From contig NC_030858.1 of NCBI RefSeq assembly GCF_000208745.1, positions 22,789,671-22,853,670 on the forward strand: a DNA stretch of 64,000 nucleotides, read 5' to 3'. Of the stretch, positions 21,087 to 34,032 are shown piece after piece. The notes beneath the pieces were generated by a model. The model ran no database searches. It saw nothing but the letters and a program-made list of their open reading frames with translations, and was not told the DNA's origin. Source of the DNA: Theobroma cacao. Its lineage: Eukaryota > Streptophyta > Magnoliopsida > Malvales > Malvaceae. Numbering within the stretch: the first letter of the stretch is position 1; every line of letters begins with the position of its first letter. A program made the position numbers and the translations under genes.

Positions 21087-24000
21087 TGAAATGCCCCATA
21101 CTTTGATATGGTGATAAATAAAGTTGGTCAAATGCGAATTGAGGCATAATAAGGAACTTTGGGAACCAAAGAGAGAAGATAAAATTTTTAGAATAAAATA
21201 ATATTTTATTAATAAAATAATATTAAAATATTAATATTTAGTCGGATGTCGAAATCAGACATGAAGAAGGATCATATGGTTGATCCAAGTAGGGAAAAGA
21301 TGTCAAGCCTGACTCTATAAAATACTTGTCATGACATACATGTGATGGATAGCATGTTTGCATGCTAGGAGAGTCTTGAAAAAATTTACAAAAGTCGGTA
21401 TTGTACCTAGAGGTACAACAAAGTTGATTTAAGCCTCGAACTAGATCAAATAGAGAATTTAAGATGAAATTAAGAATATTAAAGTCCCAGAATGGTTTAA
21501 TATGGTGATTTGGCGTTCGAGGATCAATTTGGAGTCAAACCGAAATTTTAACTATCTAGGGGCAAAATGGTCATTTGCCACCTGAGGATAAAATGGAAAT
21601 TTTTAGAAAAGATTTTTGGCCCCATTTGACTTATTGGAGTATGATTTGAGGATTAAGAAGTGAAAAAAAAAAATTATTCTTGGTATTTTTCAGAGCATAG
21701 GGGCAAAATGGTAATTTTACCACCCCAAGGACAAAACAGTAATTTTCCACCACCAGGACATTTGTCCAGCACATGGTCTTCCCTTATTCTCATTTTGACC
21801 ATTGACTAATTGTGTGGTGGAGATAAAAAGGATTAAAATTTTTAAAGTTTTAAAAACGGGCCAATGACATGATGCCACGTGTCATGCCTTTATTAAGTTA
21901 TTATTTTCCTCTTTAAAAGGCACAAAAATCAGCCCATCTTCCACCCCATGGCCGGCCAAACCAGCAAGAAGAGAGAGAAAACAAAAACAAAACCCTAGAG
22001 AGAGAAAATCAAAGAAAAAGTGTGAATTTTCAAGGAAATTAAGTGAAAAAGGTGAGATTTTTCTATTAAGCTTGAGTTTTCTTATTCCCAAGCATTTCTC
22101 TTTATTTTCCATGATTAAATTACATGTTTTCATGATGAATTCAATTCTGAAAAAATGGGTTAGGAGAGAGAAAGTTGTTGGATTTATTTGATTTTAATTT
22201 ATGTTAGTGTTTTTAGTTAGTTTAGCATATTTAGAAACAAAACAACAAGAAAAGAATTTATTTTCTCCCCCAACCATTAATGGCTGAATTTACCATGTAG
22301 TGAGTGAGGATGAGTTTGATTTTATTCTAGGAGAATTGGTTAAGGAATAATGAATTATGAGCCTAGAAAAATAATGGGAATTTTCGGAGCAAAAATACGA
22401 ATTTTTACCCACTAGGGGTATTTTCGTAATTTGCTGTTGGGACTGATAATTTGCACCACACTGAGGGACATTAAGTTAATTTGGGTGCAATTGAGGTATA
22501 GAAACTGAAAAGAATTAAATTGGAGTTTAAACGGACCCGTTAGGAATTTAATCGGGTGATAAGACGAATTAGGCCAATACCGGGTTTAGATAGTTACCAG
22601 TGCATTTTTGCATTCCATATCATGCATTGGTAGTCTAAATTAGTTTAATTTTGATTTAGTACCAACTTGGTGAAACTCTCGATTTTGTACTGTGTCAAGG
22701 TGGTGAGTCCTCCGATAAAGGCAAGGAAATTGCATCCGAGGACCAGTAGACAGAGTGCTTCGAAAGTCTGCATTCTAGACATTGTGAGTAAACTTACTGT
22801 CATTTTAATTATCTAGGGTGGTTTTTAGATGCTTTCATGAATTCTATGGAAAAAGGAATTTAAAAAGATAAATTTTCATGTTTTATGAATAAATGAGTTT
22901 CAATGAAATTAAATTATAAATTGTTTTGAAATTAATAGTGATTTTGAAAAATAGAGTACACGGAGACTGTTAATTGTGGCAATTTGATTGTTTAAATTAA
23001 CTGGCTTATGATAAATCGAGCATGATTGGCTAGTTGGCAATTGTATTGAAATGCGAATTGTTTGGTTACCTTGAAAAACTACGAATTACAAAATTGCCAT
23101 ATCATGTTATTGAGTTTTATTATATGGTGGATTATATATTAATTAATCACTGCAGTAGGGGGTTTCTGTGGACCAGCCTTTTAGAGGGGCACGGTAAACC
23201 CCATTATATTCTTACCTCGAACGGAGAGGCGCGTAGGGTATCTCCTGGGGTAAAGTTTAGGGTTCACTTCACGCTAAACCACCACGTGAGGGGGAACTCA
23301 GCCAACGCCAAGGAACGGCTATGTTTTCAAAACAAAAACATGATTTATGTGAAATGTGAATTTTAATAGCCTTGGCGGTCTCGGTAGGATGCCTCGGCCA
23401 AGGTGTCCCCGAGAATGGATTTATGGCACAAGCCTAGATTTTTATGAGATTCATAAGCCTCTTTACGTGTTTTGAACAAAATGTGTTCTAATGCTATAAC
23501 CCAGTTTATGATGATTTACTTTATTGTCTCCATGTACTCAACTCTAGATGTTTATGATGATGTTTGTTTACTCATTGGGATTTTATAATCTCACCACCCT
23601 CCTTTCCACCCATTTCAGGTTCAGTATAGACTGTAGATAGCTGATCTCATCGAGGACTACAGTGGGATCTGCATTTTCCAAACCGTAGGTTCACAGTCCT
23701 CTTTACTTTTGTTTATTCGGGGGCACTCTTGTTATTGTAAATTAAATTAAATATTTTGGCTTACTGTATTTAAGTATGTATAAATTTATTTAGCTTTTAC
23801 GTTATAAAAATTATTCACGTATAACTCTATAAATATTGTTTTATAAGAAAATAGAATATTTTACTTAATATTTCTTTTATTTTCTTATTATATTCAAATA
23901 ACCATAATTTCGTTTTAAATGAAGATTTTAGACTTTTAAACTCATTTTGAATATGAATTGTGTGTTTTGTACTTGTATATTACGTTTTAGCCAGTTTTAA

Positions 24001-24242
24001 AATTTTTGAGAAAAATGACCAAAATACCCTTGTGAGACGAAAAATTAATATTTTATTTGTTTAAAGTTGGAAACAGCTTAAAATATTTTAGAACACGATA
24101 TTTGACAATGGTTGCTCACAAGGGAACAGAGAAACTGATAGTAAAGCCTTGCGGGGTTTCGGGTTGACATTCCGGGCAATAAGTGTCTACCGGGACACCG
24201 CGGCGGTTGTCACGGGCTCGAGGGGAGTACCGGGTCGTGACA
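21087..24242 (+). repeat. composite left LTR of the gypsy nest
   Basis: 21087-21300 is a 214-bp U3 module also seen at 59568-59926 and inside LTR Z. 21301-21900 closely matches element F (59567 leftward) and differs by many substitutions and indels from the right LTR at 29327. From about 22058 to 24028 it is identical to 30096-32066. The last 214 bp differ from the right LTR at nine places. It ends GGGTCGTGACA before the PBS. It therefore appears to join the 5' part of the outermost LTR to the LTR of the youngest element. Confidence 0.85.
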
Positions 24243-24249
24243 ATTCGAT

Positions 24250-24261
24250 TGGTATCAGAGC
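24250..24261 (+). promoter_or_regulatory. primer binding site of the gypsy element
   Basis: TGGTATCAGAGC lies seven bases after the left LTR and is complementary to initiator methionine tRNA. The leader from here to the gag start at 24432 is short (170 bp). The same leader occurs on the minus strand at 56890-57106. Confidence 0.9.
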
Positions 24262-24431
24262 TTTTGGTTTTCAAGATCAAAGTTTTTAGTTTTAAAGTTG
24301 TTTTAAATATTTACAATATCAGTGTGGCCCCGGATTAAGTTAAGTTAGGTTAGGTTGAATAGAATGCATGCATTTGCATATAGAGCCTAAGGTTACCTAA
24401 ACTTGCTCGTATTTTTTTTATATAGATTATA

Positions 24432-27400
24432 ATGCCTCCTCGACGCGGACGCCCACCTCTCACTAGATCGGTTGGGAGGGGAAGAGGTCGTTCCCAACGT
24501 CATCAGCCAGATACAGTAGAGGAGGAATCAGCTGCATCTACCATTCGGGCAGCACCTGCTGCTGAGCAGGCCGATAGTCCTCCACATCCTCCATCTCCTC
24601 AGCCACCTACTGGTATTCCCGCCATGCCTACTGAGGCAGCACAGGCATTGGCAGCTTTCTTTGCAGCAATGGCTGGTCAAGCTCAGACTGGTCAAGTTCC
24701 ACCTGTAGTGCCTCCAGCTACTCCTTTAGTTCCACCACCAATACAGGATGTATCCATTTCCAAGAAGCTGAAGGAGGCTAGGCAATTGGGTTGTGTATCT
24801 TTCACTGGTGAGTTGGATGCCACTGTGGCAAAGGACTGGATTAATCAGGTGTCCGAGACTCTCTCTGATATGGGATTAGATGATGACATGAAGCTGATGG
24901 TGGCTACGAGATTATTAGAGAAGAGGGCTCGTACTTGGTGGAATTCGGTGAAGTCCCGTTCCGCTACTCCTCAGACATGGTCCGATTTTCTCAGGGAATT
25001 CGATGGTCAGTATTTCACTTATTTCCATCAAAAAGAAAAGAAGAGAGAATTTCTGAGTTTGAAACAGGGAAATCTAACTGTAGAGGAGTACGAGACTCGT
25101 TTTAACGAGTTGATGTTATATGTGCCGGATCTGGTGAAATCTGAGCAGGATCAGGCCAGCTATTTCGAGGAAGGGCTCCGTAATGAGATCAGAGAGCGAA
25201 TGACAGTGATTGGTAGGGAGCCACATAAGGAGGTGGTACAGATGGCTTTACGGGCTGAGAAGCTCGCGACTGAGAATAGAAGGATTCGGACTGAGTTTGC
25301 AAAAAGGAGGAATCCTGGTATGTCTTCTAGTCAGCCAGTAAAAAGAGGCAAGGACTCAGCGACTTCAGGGAGCACTACTTCTGTTTCCGTGACATCTCCT
25401 CGACCTCCATTTCCACCATCACAGCAGAGACCTTCGAGGTTTAGCAGATCTGCTATGACTGGTTCTGGGAAGAGTCTCGGAGGTTTTGACAGATGCAGAA
25501 ATTGTGGGAATTATCATAGTGGGCTATGTAGAGGGCCAACAAGATGTTTCCAATGTGGACAGACGGGTCACATTAGGAGTAATTGCCCACAGTTAGGACG
25601 AGCCACTGTAGCTGCATCATCTCCACCAGCTCGCACAGATATACAGAGGAGAGATTCTTCTGGGTTACCACAGAGACAGGGAGTAGCCATACGGTCTGGT
25701 GTGGAGAGTAATACCCCGTCACATCCACCTTCGAGACCACAGACTCGTACCGCGACAAGAGTTTTTGCTGTGACAGAAGATGAGGCACGAGTCCGACCTG
25801 GAGCAGTGACAGGTACTATGTCTTTATTTGATAAAGATGCTTATGTTTTGATAGATTCTGGCTCAGATAGATCTTATGTGAGTACGACATTTGCATCAAT
25901 TACTGATAGAAACCTGTCACCATTAGAGGAAGAAATTGTAGTGCATACCCCTCTAGGAGAACAGTTGATTAGAAATACTTGTTATAGAGACTGTGGGGTA
26001 AGGGTAGGTGAGGAAGAATTTAGGGGTGACTTAATTCCTCTAGAGATCTTGGATTTTGATTTAATATTAGGTATGGACTGGTTAACTGCACATCGGGCGA
26101 ACGTGGATTGTTTCCGAAAAGAAGTTGTTCTTCGGAATTCGGAGGGAGCAGAGATTGTGTTTGTAGGGGAACGTCGAGTATTACCATCTTGTGTAATCTC
26201 GGCCATCAAAGCTTCAAAATTAGTGCAAAAAGGGTATCCGACTTATTTGGCATACGTGATCGATACTTCAAAGGGGGAACCTAAGTTAGAGGATGTCCCA
26301 ATAGTAAGTGAGTTTCCTGATGTATTTCCTGATGATTTACCGGGAATACCTCCTAATCGAGAGCTTGAGTTCCCTATTGATTTACTTCCGGGTACCGCAC
26401 CTATTTCTATTCCTCCATATAGAATGGCTCCAGCAGAGTTGAAGGAACTGAAAGCCCAGTTGCAAGATTTGGTGGATAAAGGTTTCATTCGCCCTAGCAT
26501 TTCTCCTTGGGGAGCACCAGTCCTATTTGTAAAGAAGAAAGATGGCACTCTTCGATTGTGTATTGATTACCGTCAGTTGAACCGAGTGACCATCAAGAAT
26601 AAATACCCTTTACCCCGGATAGATGATCTTTTTGATCAATTACGAGGTGCTATGGTATTCTCTAAGATTGATTTGAGATCTGGGTACTATCAGTTGAGGA
26701 TTAAGGAGCAGGATGTACCTAAGACTGCCTTCAGGACGCGTTATGGGCATTATGAGTTTCTGGTGATGCCGTTTGGTTTGACTAATGCCCCGGCAGTTTT
26801 TATGGATCTTATGAACAGGGTGTTCCATCCATACTTGGATAAGTTTGTGATAGTATTCATCGATGACATCCTGGTTTATTCGAAGAATGATGATGAACAT
26901 GCTGCCCATTTGCGCATTGTGTTGCAAACTTTGCGCGAGAGACAACTCTATGCCAAGTTCTCTAAATGTGAATTCTGGTTGAAGGAAGTGGTTTTCTTGG
27001 GACATGTGGTGTCCGGAGCTGGAATTTATGTCGATCCCAAGAAGATTGAGGCAATCTTGCAATGGGAGCAACCGAGAACGGTAACTGAGATTCGTAGTTT
27101 CCTTGGCTTAGCCGGTTATTACCGGAGATTTGTTCAGGGATTTTCTTTGATAGCAGCTCCTCTGACTCGTTTGACTCGTAAAGGAGTTAAGTATGAGTGG
27201 GATGATGTTTGTGAGAATCGATTTCAGGAGCTAAAGAACCGGTTAACCTCCGCTCCCGTTTTAACACTTCCTGTTAGTGGAAAAGAATTTGTGGTATATA
27301 GCGATGCATCTAAGTTGGGATTAGGGTGTGTGTTGATGCAGGACGAGAAAGTAATAGCTTATGCTTCCCGACAGTTGAAGAAGCACGAGACGAATTACCC

Positions 27401-29287
27401 TACTCATGACTTGGAGTTAGCAGCAGTAGTATTCGCATTGAAGATTTGGAGACATTATTTATATGGTGAGCGTTGTCGGATTTTTTCTGATCATAAAAGT
27501 TTGAAGTATTTGCTCACCCAGAAAGAGCTTAACTTGAGACAGAGACGATGGTTGGAGTTGATTAAGGATTATGACTTAGTGATTGATTATCATCCGGGAA
27601 AAGCAAATGTTGTAGCGGATGCTTTAAGTCGTAAATCCTCATCGTCGTTAGCAACACTTCGGAGTTCTTATTTTTCGATGTTACTTGAGATGAAATCTCT
27701 AGGGATCCAGTTGAATAATGGTGAGGATGGAACCCTACTTGCTAGTTTCGTCGTGAGACCTTCATTGTTGAATCAGATCAGAGAATTGCAGAAATCTGAT
27801 GATTGGTTGAAACAGGAAGTTCAAAAGCTGCAAGATGGAGAAGCTAGTGAGTTTAGACTCAGCGATGATGGTACTTTGATGCTTAGAGACCGAATTTGTG
27901 TCCCTAAGGATGATCAGTTGAGACGAGCTATTTTGGAGGAAGCTCATTCTTCCGCCTACGCTTTACATCCCGGAAGCACCAAGATGTATCGGACTATTAA
28001 AGAAAGTTATTGGTGGCCGGGTATGAAACGAGACATAGCAGAGTTTGTAGCGAAATGTCTCACATGCCAACAGATCAAGGCGGAGCATCAAAAACCGTCA
28101 GGTACTCTTCAACCTTTACCGATTCCTGAATGGAAGTGGGAACATGTGACTATGGACTTTGTATTGGGTTTGCCGCGGACACAAAGTGGGAAGGATGCTA
28201 TTTGGGTGATTGTGGATAGATTGACTAAGTCCGCCCATTTCTTGGCTATCCATAGCACGTATTCTATTGAGAGGCTGGCAAGACTTTATATAGATGAGAT
28301 TGTGAGATTACACGGAGTCCCAGTTTCTATTGTGTCAGATCGAGACCCTCGATTTACTTCTCGATTTTGGCCGAAATTTCAGGAAGCTCTTGGAACTAAA
28401 TTGAGATTTAGTACTGCCTTTCATCCACAGACAGATGGTCAATCTGAGAGAACTATTCAGACCTTGGAGGATATGTTACGGGCTTGTGTCATTGACTTTA
28501 TCGGGAGTTGGGACAGACACTTGCCATTGGTGGAGTTTGCTTATAATAACAGTTTTCAGTCTAGTATTGGGATGGCACCATACGAGGCTTTGTATGGAAG
28601 GAAATGCCGAACTCCGCTCTGTTGGGATGAAGTAGGTGAGAGGAAATTGGTGAATGTGGAATTGATTGATTTGACAAACGATAAGGTCAAAGTTATCCGA
28701 GAGCGATTAAAGACAGCTCAAGATAGGCAGAAGAATTATTCGGATAAACGAAGGAAAGATTTGGAGTTTGAAGTCGACGATAAAGTTTTTCTTAAGGTTT
28801 CTCCTTGGAAAGGTAATAATTTGAAATTTCCAAGTATTAAATCTTATTTGATTATACTATTGTGATAATTTGTGGTATTTATTGGATGATGAAAGGTGTG
28901 ATTCGATTCGCGAAGAGGGGAAAGCTCAATCCAAGATACATTGGACCTTTTCGTATCATTGAAAGGATTGGGCCAGTGGCTTACAGACTTGAATTACCCC
29001 CAGAGTTAGATCGAATTCATAATGTCTTCCATGTCTCGATGTTGAAAAAGTATGTTCCCGATCCCTCTCACATTTTAGAGACACCTCCCATTGAGTTGCA
29101 TGAGGATTTGAAGTTCGAGGTGCAGCCTGTACGTATTCTAGATCGAAAGGATCGAGTGCTAAGGAACAAGAGCATTCCAATGGTGAAAGTATTGTGGAAG
29201 AATGCTCGAATGGAGGAGATGACGTGGGAAGTCGAGAGCCAGATGAGAAACCAATATCCACATCTTTTATTCGAATCAGGTAAGTGA
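24432..29287 (+). CDS. Ty3/gypsy gag-pol polyprotein with one interrupting insert
   Basis: This is a single-frame polyprotein. Residue positions are approximate. There is a basic N-terminus (MPPRRGRPP), a proline-rich linker, the retrotransposon gag domain (120-290, with [11 protein letters not shown] and ARTWWNSVK), a zinc knuckle [14 protein letters not shown] (372-385), the protease [11 protein letters not shown] (475), RT with LCIDYRQLN and FIDD (809-812), and RNase H (YSDAS, 956-960). Integrase follows, with an HHCC segment ([16 protein letters not shown]), catalytic DFVLGLP, SDRDPRF and GQSERT, and a C-terminal segment with [22 protein letters not shown] and a chromodomain-like end ([17 protein letters not shown]). 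The architecture and long LTRs fit the Tekay/Del branch of chromoviruses. The frame is open from 24432 until an 83-bp insert at 28813-28895 creates a premature stop at 28863-28865. Without the insert the length would be 1590 residues. Confidence 0.93.
28813..28895 (+). other. 83-bp AT-rich GT-AG insert in gypsy pol
   Basis: The insert begins GTAATAATTT and ends GATGATGAAAG. It lies between the codons for SPWK and GVIRFAKRG, which are contiguous in related integrases. It is about 78% A+T, while the coding DNA around it is far richer in G+C. It is 83 bases, not a multiple of three, and it contains the stop that ends the upstream frame. GAAAG occurs just before it and at its end, so it can be read either as a 78-bp insertion with a 5-bp duplication or as an intron-like GT-AG segment. 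Confidence 0.75.
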
Positions 29288-29298
29288 AATTTTGAGGT

Positions 29299-29326
29299 CA
29301 AAATTTTATTTTAAGGGGGGTAGTGC
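29299..29326 (+). promoter_or_regulatory. polypurine tract of the gypsy element
   Basis: A T-rich stretch and TTAAGGGGGG (29311-29320) sit six bases before the right LTR at 29327. This is the usual plus-strand primer arrangement of plant gypsy elements and fixes the right LTR start. Confidence 0.85.
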
Positions 29327-32280
29327 TGTAAAGCCCGACCTTATAAAATACTATTCATGACATACATGTGATGATAGCATGATTGCATGCTAGGAGAGTC
29401 CCGAAAAATTTACAAAAGTCGGTATTGTACCTAGAGGTACAACAAAGTTTATTTAATCCTCGAACTAGATCAAATAGGAATTTTAAGGTGAGATTAAGAG
29501 TTTCACAGTTCATGGATGACTTAAAATGGTAATTTGGAGTTTGAGGATCAATTTGGAGTCAAATCGGAATTTTCACTAACTAGGGGCAAAATGGTCATTT
29601 GCCACCTGGGGACAAAATGGGAATTTTAGAAAAGATTTTTTTGACCCCATTTGACTTATTAGAGTATAATTTGACTTATTGAAGTATGATTTGAGGTTTA
29701 GAAGTGAAAAATTTTAATTTCGGTATAATTTGGAGTATAGGGGTAAAATGGTAATTTTGCCACCTCAGGGGCAAAATTGTAATTTTCCACCACCAGGATA
29801 TTTTTTCCAGCACATGGTCTTCCTTTTCTTCATCTTTGACCCTTGACTAAACATGTGGTGGAGATAAAATGTTTAAATTTTTAAAATTTTAAAAACGGGC
29901 CAATGACATGATGCCATGTGTCATGCCTTTATTAATTTATTATTTTCCTTTTTAAAAGGCACAAAATCAGCCCATCTTCCACCCCATGGCCGGCCAAACC
30001 AGCAAGAAGAGAGAGAAAACAAAAACAAAACCCTAGAGAGAGAAAATCAAAGAAAAAGTGTGAATTTTCAAGGAAATTAAGTGAAAAAGGTGAGTTTTTT
30101 CTATTAAGCTTGAGTTTTCTTATTCCCAAGCATTTCTCTTTATTTTCCATGATTAAATTACATGTTTTCATGATGAATTCAATTCTGAAAAAATGGGTTA
30201 GGAGAGAGAAAGTTGTTGGATTTATTTGATTTTAATTTATGTTAGTGTTTTTAGTTAGTTTAGCATATTTAGAAACAAAACAACAAGAAAAGAATTTATT
30301 TTCTCCCCCAACCATTAATGGCTGAATTTACCATGTAGTGAGTGAGGATGAGTTTGATTTTATTCTAGGAGAATTGGTTAAGGAATAATGAATTATGAGC
30401 CTAGAAAAATAATGGGAATTTTCGGAGCAAAAATACGAATTTTTACCCACTAGGGGTATTTTCGTAATTTGCTGTTGGGACTGATAATTTGCACCACACT
30501 GAGGGACATTAAGTTAATTTGGGTGCAATTGAGGTATAGAAACTGAAAAGAATTAAATTGGAGTTTAAACGGACCCGTTAGGAATTTAATCGGGTGATAA
30601 GACGAATTAGGCCAATACCGGGTTTAGATAGTTACCAGTGCATTTTTGCATTCCATATCATGCATTGGTAGTCTAAATTAGTTTAATTTTGATTTAGTAC
30701 CAACTTGGTGAAACTCTCGATTTTGTACTGTGTCAAGGTGGTGAGTCCTCCGATAAAGGCAAGGAAATTGCATCCGAGGACCAGTAGACAGAGTGCTTCG
30801 AAAGTCTGCATTCTAGACATTGTGAGTAAACTTACTGTCATTTTAATTATCTAGGGTGGTTTTTAGATGCTTTCATGAATTCTATGGAAAAAGGAATTTA
30901 AAAAGATAAATTTTCATGTTTTATGAATAAATGAGTTTCAATGAAATTAAATTATAAATTGTTTTGAAATTAATAGTGATTTTGAAAAATAGAGTACACG
31001 GAGACTGTTAATTGTGGCAATTTGATTGTTTAAATTAACTGGCTTATGATAAATCGAGCATGATTGGCTAGTTGGCAATTGTATTGAAATGCGAATTGTT
31101 TGGTTACCTTGAAAAACTACGAATTACAAAATTGCCATATCATGTTATTGAGTTTTATTATATGGTGGATTATATATTAATTAATCACTGCAGTAGGGGG
31201 TTTCTGTGGACCAGCCTTTTAGAGGGGCACGGTAAACCCCATTATATTCTTACCTCGAACGGAGAGGCGCGTAGGGTATCTCCTGGGGTAAAGTTTAGGG
31301 TTCACTTCACGCTAAACCACCACGTGAGGGGGAACTCAGCCAACGCCAAGGAACGGCTATGTTTTCAAAACAAAAACATGATTTATGTGAAATGTGAATT
31401 TTAATAGCCTTGGCGGTCTCGGTAGGATGCCTCGGCCAAGGTGTCCCCGAGAATGGATTTATGGCACAAGCCTAGATTTTTATGAGATTCATAAGCCTCT
31501 TTACGTGTTTTGAACAAAATGTGTTCTAATGCTATAACCCAGTTTATGATGATTTACTTTATTGTCTCCATGTACTCAACTCTAGATGTTTATGATGATG
31601 TTTGTTTACTCATTGGGATTTTATAATCTCACCACCCTCCTTTCCACCCATTTCAGGTTCAGTATAGACTGTAGATAGCTGATCTCATCGAGGACTACAG
31701 TGGGATCTGCATTTTCCAAACCGTAGGTTCACAGTCCTCTTTACTTTTGTTTATTCGGGGGCACTCTTGTTATTGTAAATTAAATTAAATATTTTGGCTT
31801 ACTGTATTTAAGTATGTATAAATTTATTTAGCTTTTACGTTATAAAAATTATTCACGTATAACTCTATAAATATTGTTTTATAAGAAAATAGAATATTTT
31901 ACTTAATATTTCTTTTATTTTCTTATTATATTCAAATAACCATAATTTCGTTTTAAATGAAGATTTTAGACTTTTAAACTCATTTTGAATATGAATTGTG
32001 TGTTTTGTACTTGTATATTACGTTTTAGCCAGTTTTAAAATTTTTGAGAAAAATGACCAAAATACCCCTGTGAGACGAAAAATTAATATTTTTTTTGTTT
32101 AAAGTTGAAAACAGCTTAAAATCTTTTAGAACACGATATTTGACAATGGTTGCTCACAAGGGAACAAAGAAACTGATAGTAAAGCCTTGCGGGGTTTCGG
32201 GTTGACATATCGGGCAATAAGTGTCTACCGGAACACCGCGACGGTTGTCACGGGCTCGAGGGGAGTACCGGGTCGTGACA
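29327..32280 (+). repeat. right LTR of the youngest gypsy element
   Basis: The LTR is 2954 bp, starting TGTAAAGCCCGACC and ending GGGTCGTGACA. It starts directly after the polypurine tract, so it is the short LTR form without the U3 module. A TATAAAATACT motif lies only about 13 bp inside. The frame at 31072-31404 duplicates one at 23034-23366 and is LTR sequence, not a gene. Confidence 0.92.
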
Positions 32281-34032
32281 AATGATGAATTATGAGTCTA
32301 GAAAAATAATAGGAATTTTCAGAGCAAAAATATGAATTTTTACCCATTAGGGGTATTTCCATAATTTGCTACCGGGACTGATAATTTGCACCACACTGAG
32401 GGACATTAAGTCAATTTGGGTGCAATTGAGGCATAGAAACTGAAAAAAATTAATTTGGAGTTTAAACGGATGCGTATATCGATTTAATCGGGTAATAGGC
32501 CGAATTAGGTCAGCACCGCATTTAAGCACTAGTCGGATAAGTTGTATATCATATCATGCATATATACCAAGCTTGAATTGATTTTATAATGGTCAAGCAT
32601 TGATGTGGTGAATTATGTATTGTACATTGTGGATAGGTGGTGAGCAAATTACCCTAGTAAAAGTACAGAGATTGTGCTTGAAGATTGGGATTAGGAGTAT
32701 ATCGACTCCTATAATTGTGAGTGGACAACTTATCATCTTAAATATCTAGAGTAATTATACTTGTTTAATACTTTTATTGAATGGTGAGTTTAAATTATAA
32801 AATATTATGTTTTCCAATTAAAATGTTTTTTAATAAAAATGAGATTTATACTGGTTTTGAAATCAAATATTGTTTTGGGAAAATTGAGTATATGGAGACT
32901 GTGTTGAAATTTATGATTTTATATGTTATTGAAATTGTGGCTTATGACACTATGGTAACATGATGGCTAAATTTTTGAGGTTGGCATGAAATATATGAAT
33001 AGTTTTGGATTGGTCTCGGTAGACTAGATTACATTTTATTCGCCATATTATGCTATTGAAATTTTTATGGGTCTGGTGGTATATTAAACGGTCACTACAG
33101 TGGTGGGGGTTTTTGTGGACTGCCTATGAGAGGGGCACGGTAACTCAATTATATACTTACCTCCAGGGGGAGATGTTTGGTGAAGTATCTCCTGAGGTAT
33201 GATTTGAGTGCACCTCACGTTCGGGCCACCACGTGAGAGTGAGACTCAGCCAACGCCAAGGAACGGCTGTGTGTCAGATGTGAAAACATGTTTATGGGTA
33301 TGGGTCATTGAACATCCTTGGCGGTCTCAATGGGATACCTTGACGAAGGTACCTGCGAGAATGATTCTGGCAGGGGCCAAGTTTAAGAAATTCATAAGCC
33401 GGGAAATTTTGATGAAAAGAAATTATTTGGTATAGATTGAAACGAATTTTGTGTTATGAACATTATTGAGATATAATGTTTTTATATTATCTCCATCTAC
33501 TCGGCTTTAGATGCTTTTGATGGTAATTGTTTACTCACTGAGATTATATAATCATAATCTCACCCCTCTTCCTATCCATTTTTCAGGCTCAAGACAATTT
33601 GTTGATAGTTGATTAAGACGAGAATTAATCTTAGAGTTGCATCCTAGAAAGTAAAGGTTCGTAGCCCTACATCTTCTTAGTCAGTTGGGGGCCCACGTGT
33701 CATTGTAAAAGTAATTTTATTCTTCAGTTATTTGATTTAAAGTATGTATGAATATATTTAGCTTTTACACCATGTTTTTGGCGAGTTTCGGTTTTTTCGA
33801 AGAAAAATGAAGAAAATGCCCCTGTGAGCCTGAAAGTAATATTTTATTGTTTTGATTTGGAAATGACTTATGATTTTTTTGAAATGTGAGATTTAATAAC
33901 TGTCACTCACTGGGGAGATGCGGAAGCTGATGCTAAGCCTTGTGGGGTTTCGATCGGCATTCAGGGTAATGAGTGCCTATCGGGACGTCGCCGGGGTTGT
34001 CACGGGCTCGATAGGAGTTACGGGTCGTGACA
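32281..34032 (+). repeat. LTR 3' piece of the middle gypsy generation
   Basis: The first bases (aatgatgaattatgag) correspond to LTR position about 22345, so roughly the first kilobase is missing. The rest follows the gypsy LTR to its end TTACGGGTCGTGACA. It keeps the conserved stem arms CGCCAAGG (33254-33261) and CCTTGGCG (33316-33323). It is considerably more diverged than the pair at 21301/29327, which fits an older copy that was the insertion target. Confidence 0.85.

Noticed and set aside
21301..21301. 21301 as the true left LTR start of the gypsy element
   Set aside because: There is no matching TSD with 32281, and the same junction to the U3 module exists in element F; the TSD-supported edge is 21087.
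23034..23366. 110-residue open frame, repeated identically at 31072-31404
   Set aside because: It lies inside the two LTRs of one element; identity reflects LTR duplication, and diverged copies at 33200 and 34800 do not keep the frame.
24250..24261. tRNA-like sequence TGGTATCAGAGC (also at 6430, 1841, 37985, 40289 and 57095)
   Set aside because: These are primer binding sites matching only the tRNA 3' end; no cloverleaf surrounds them.
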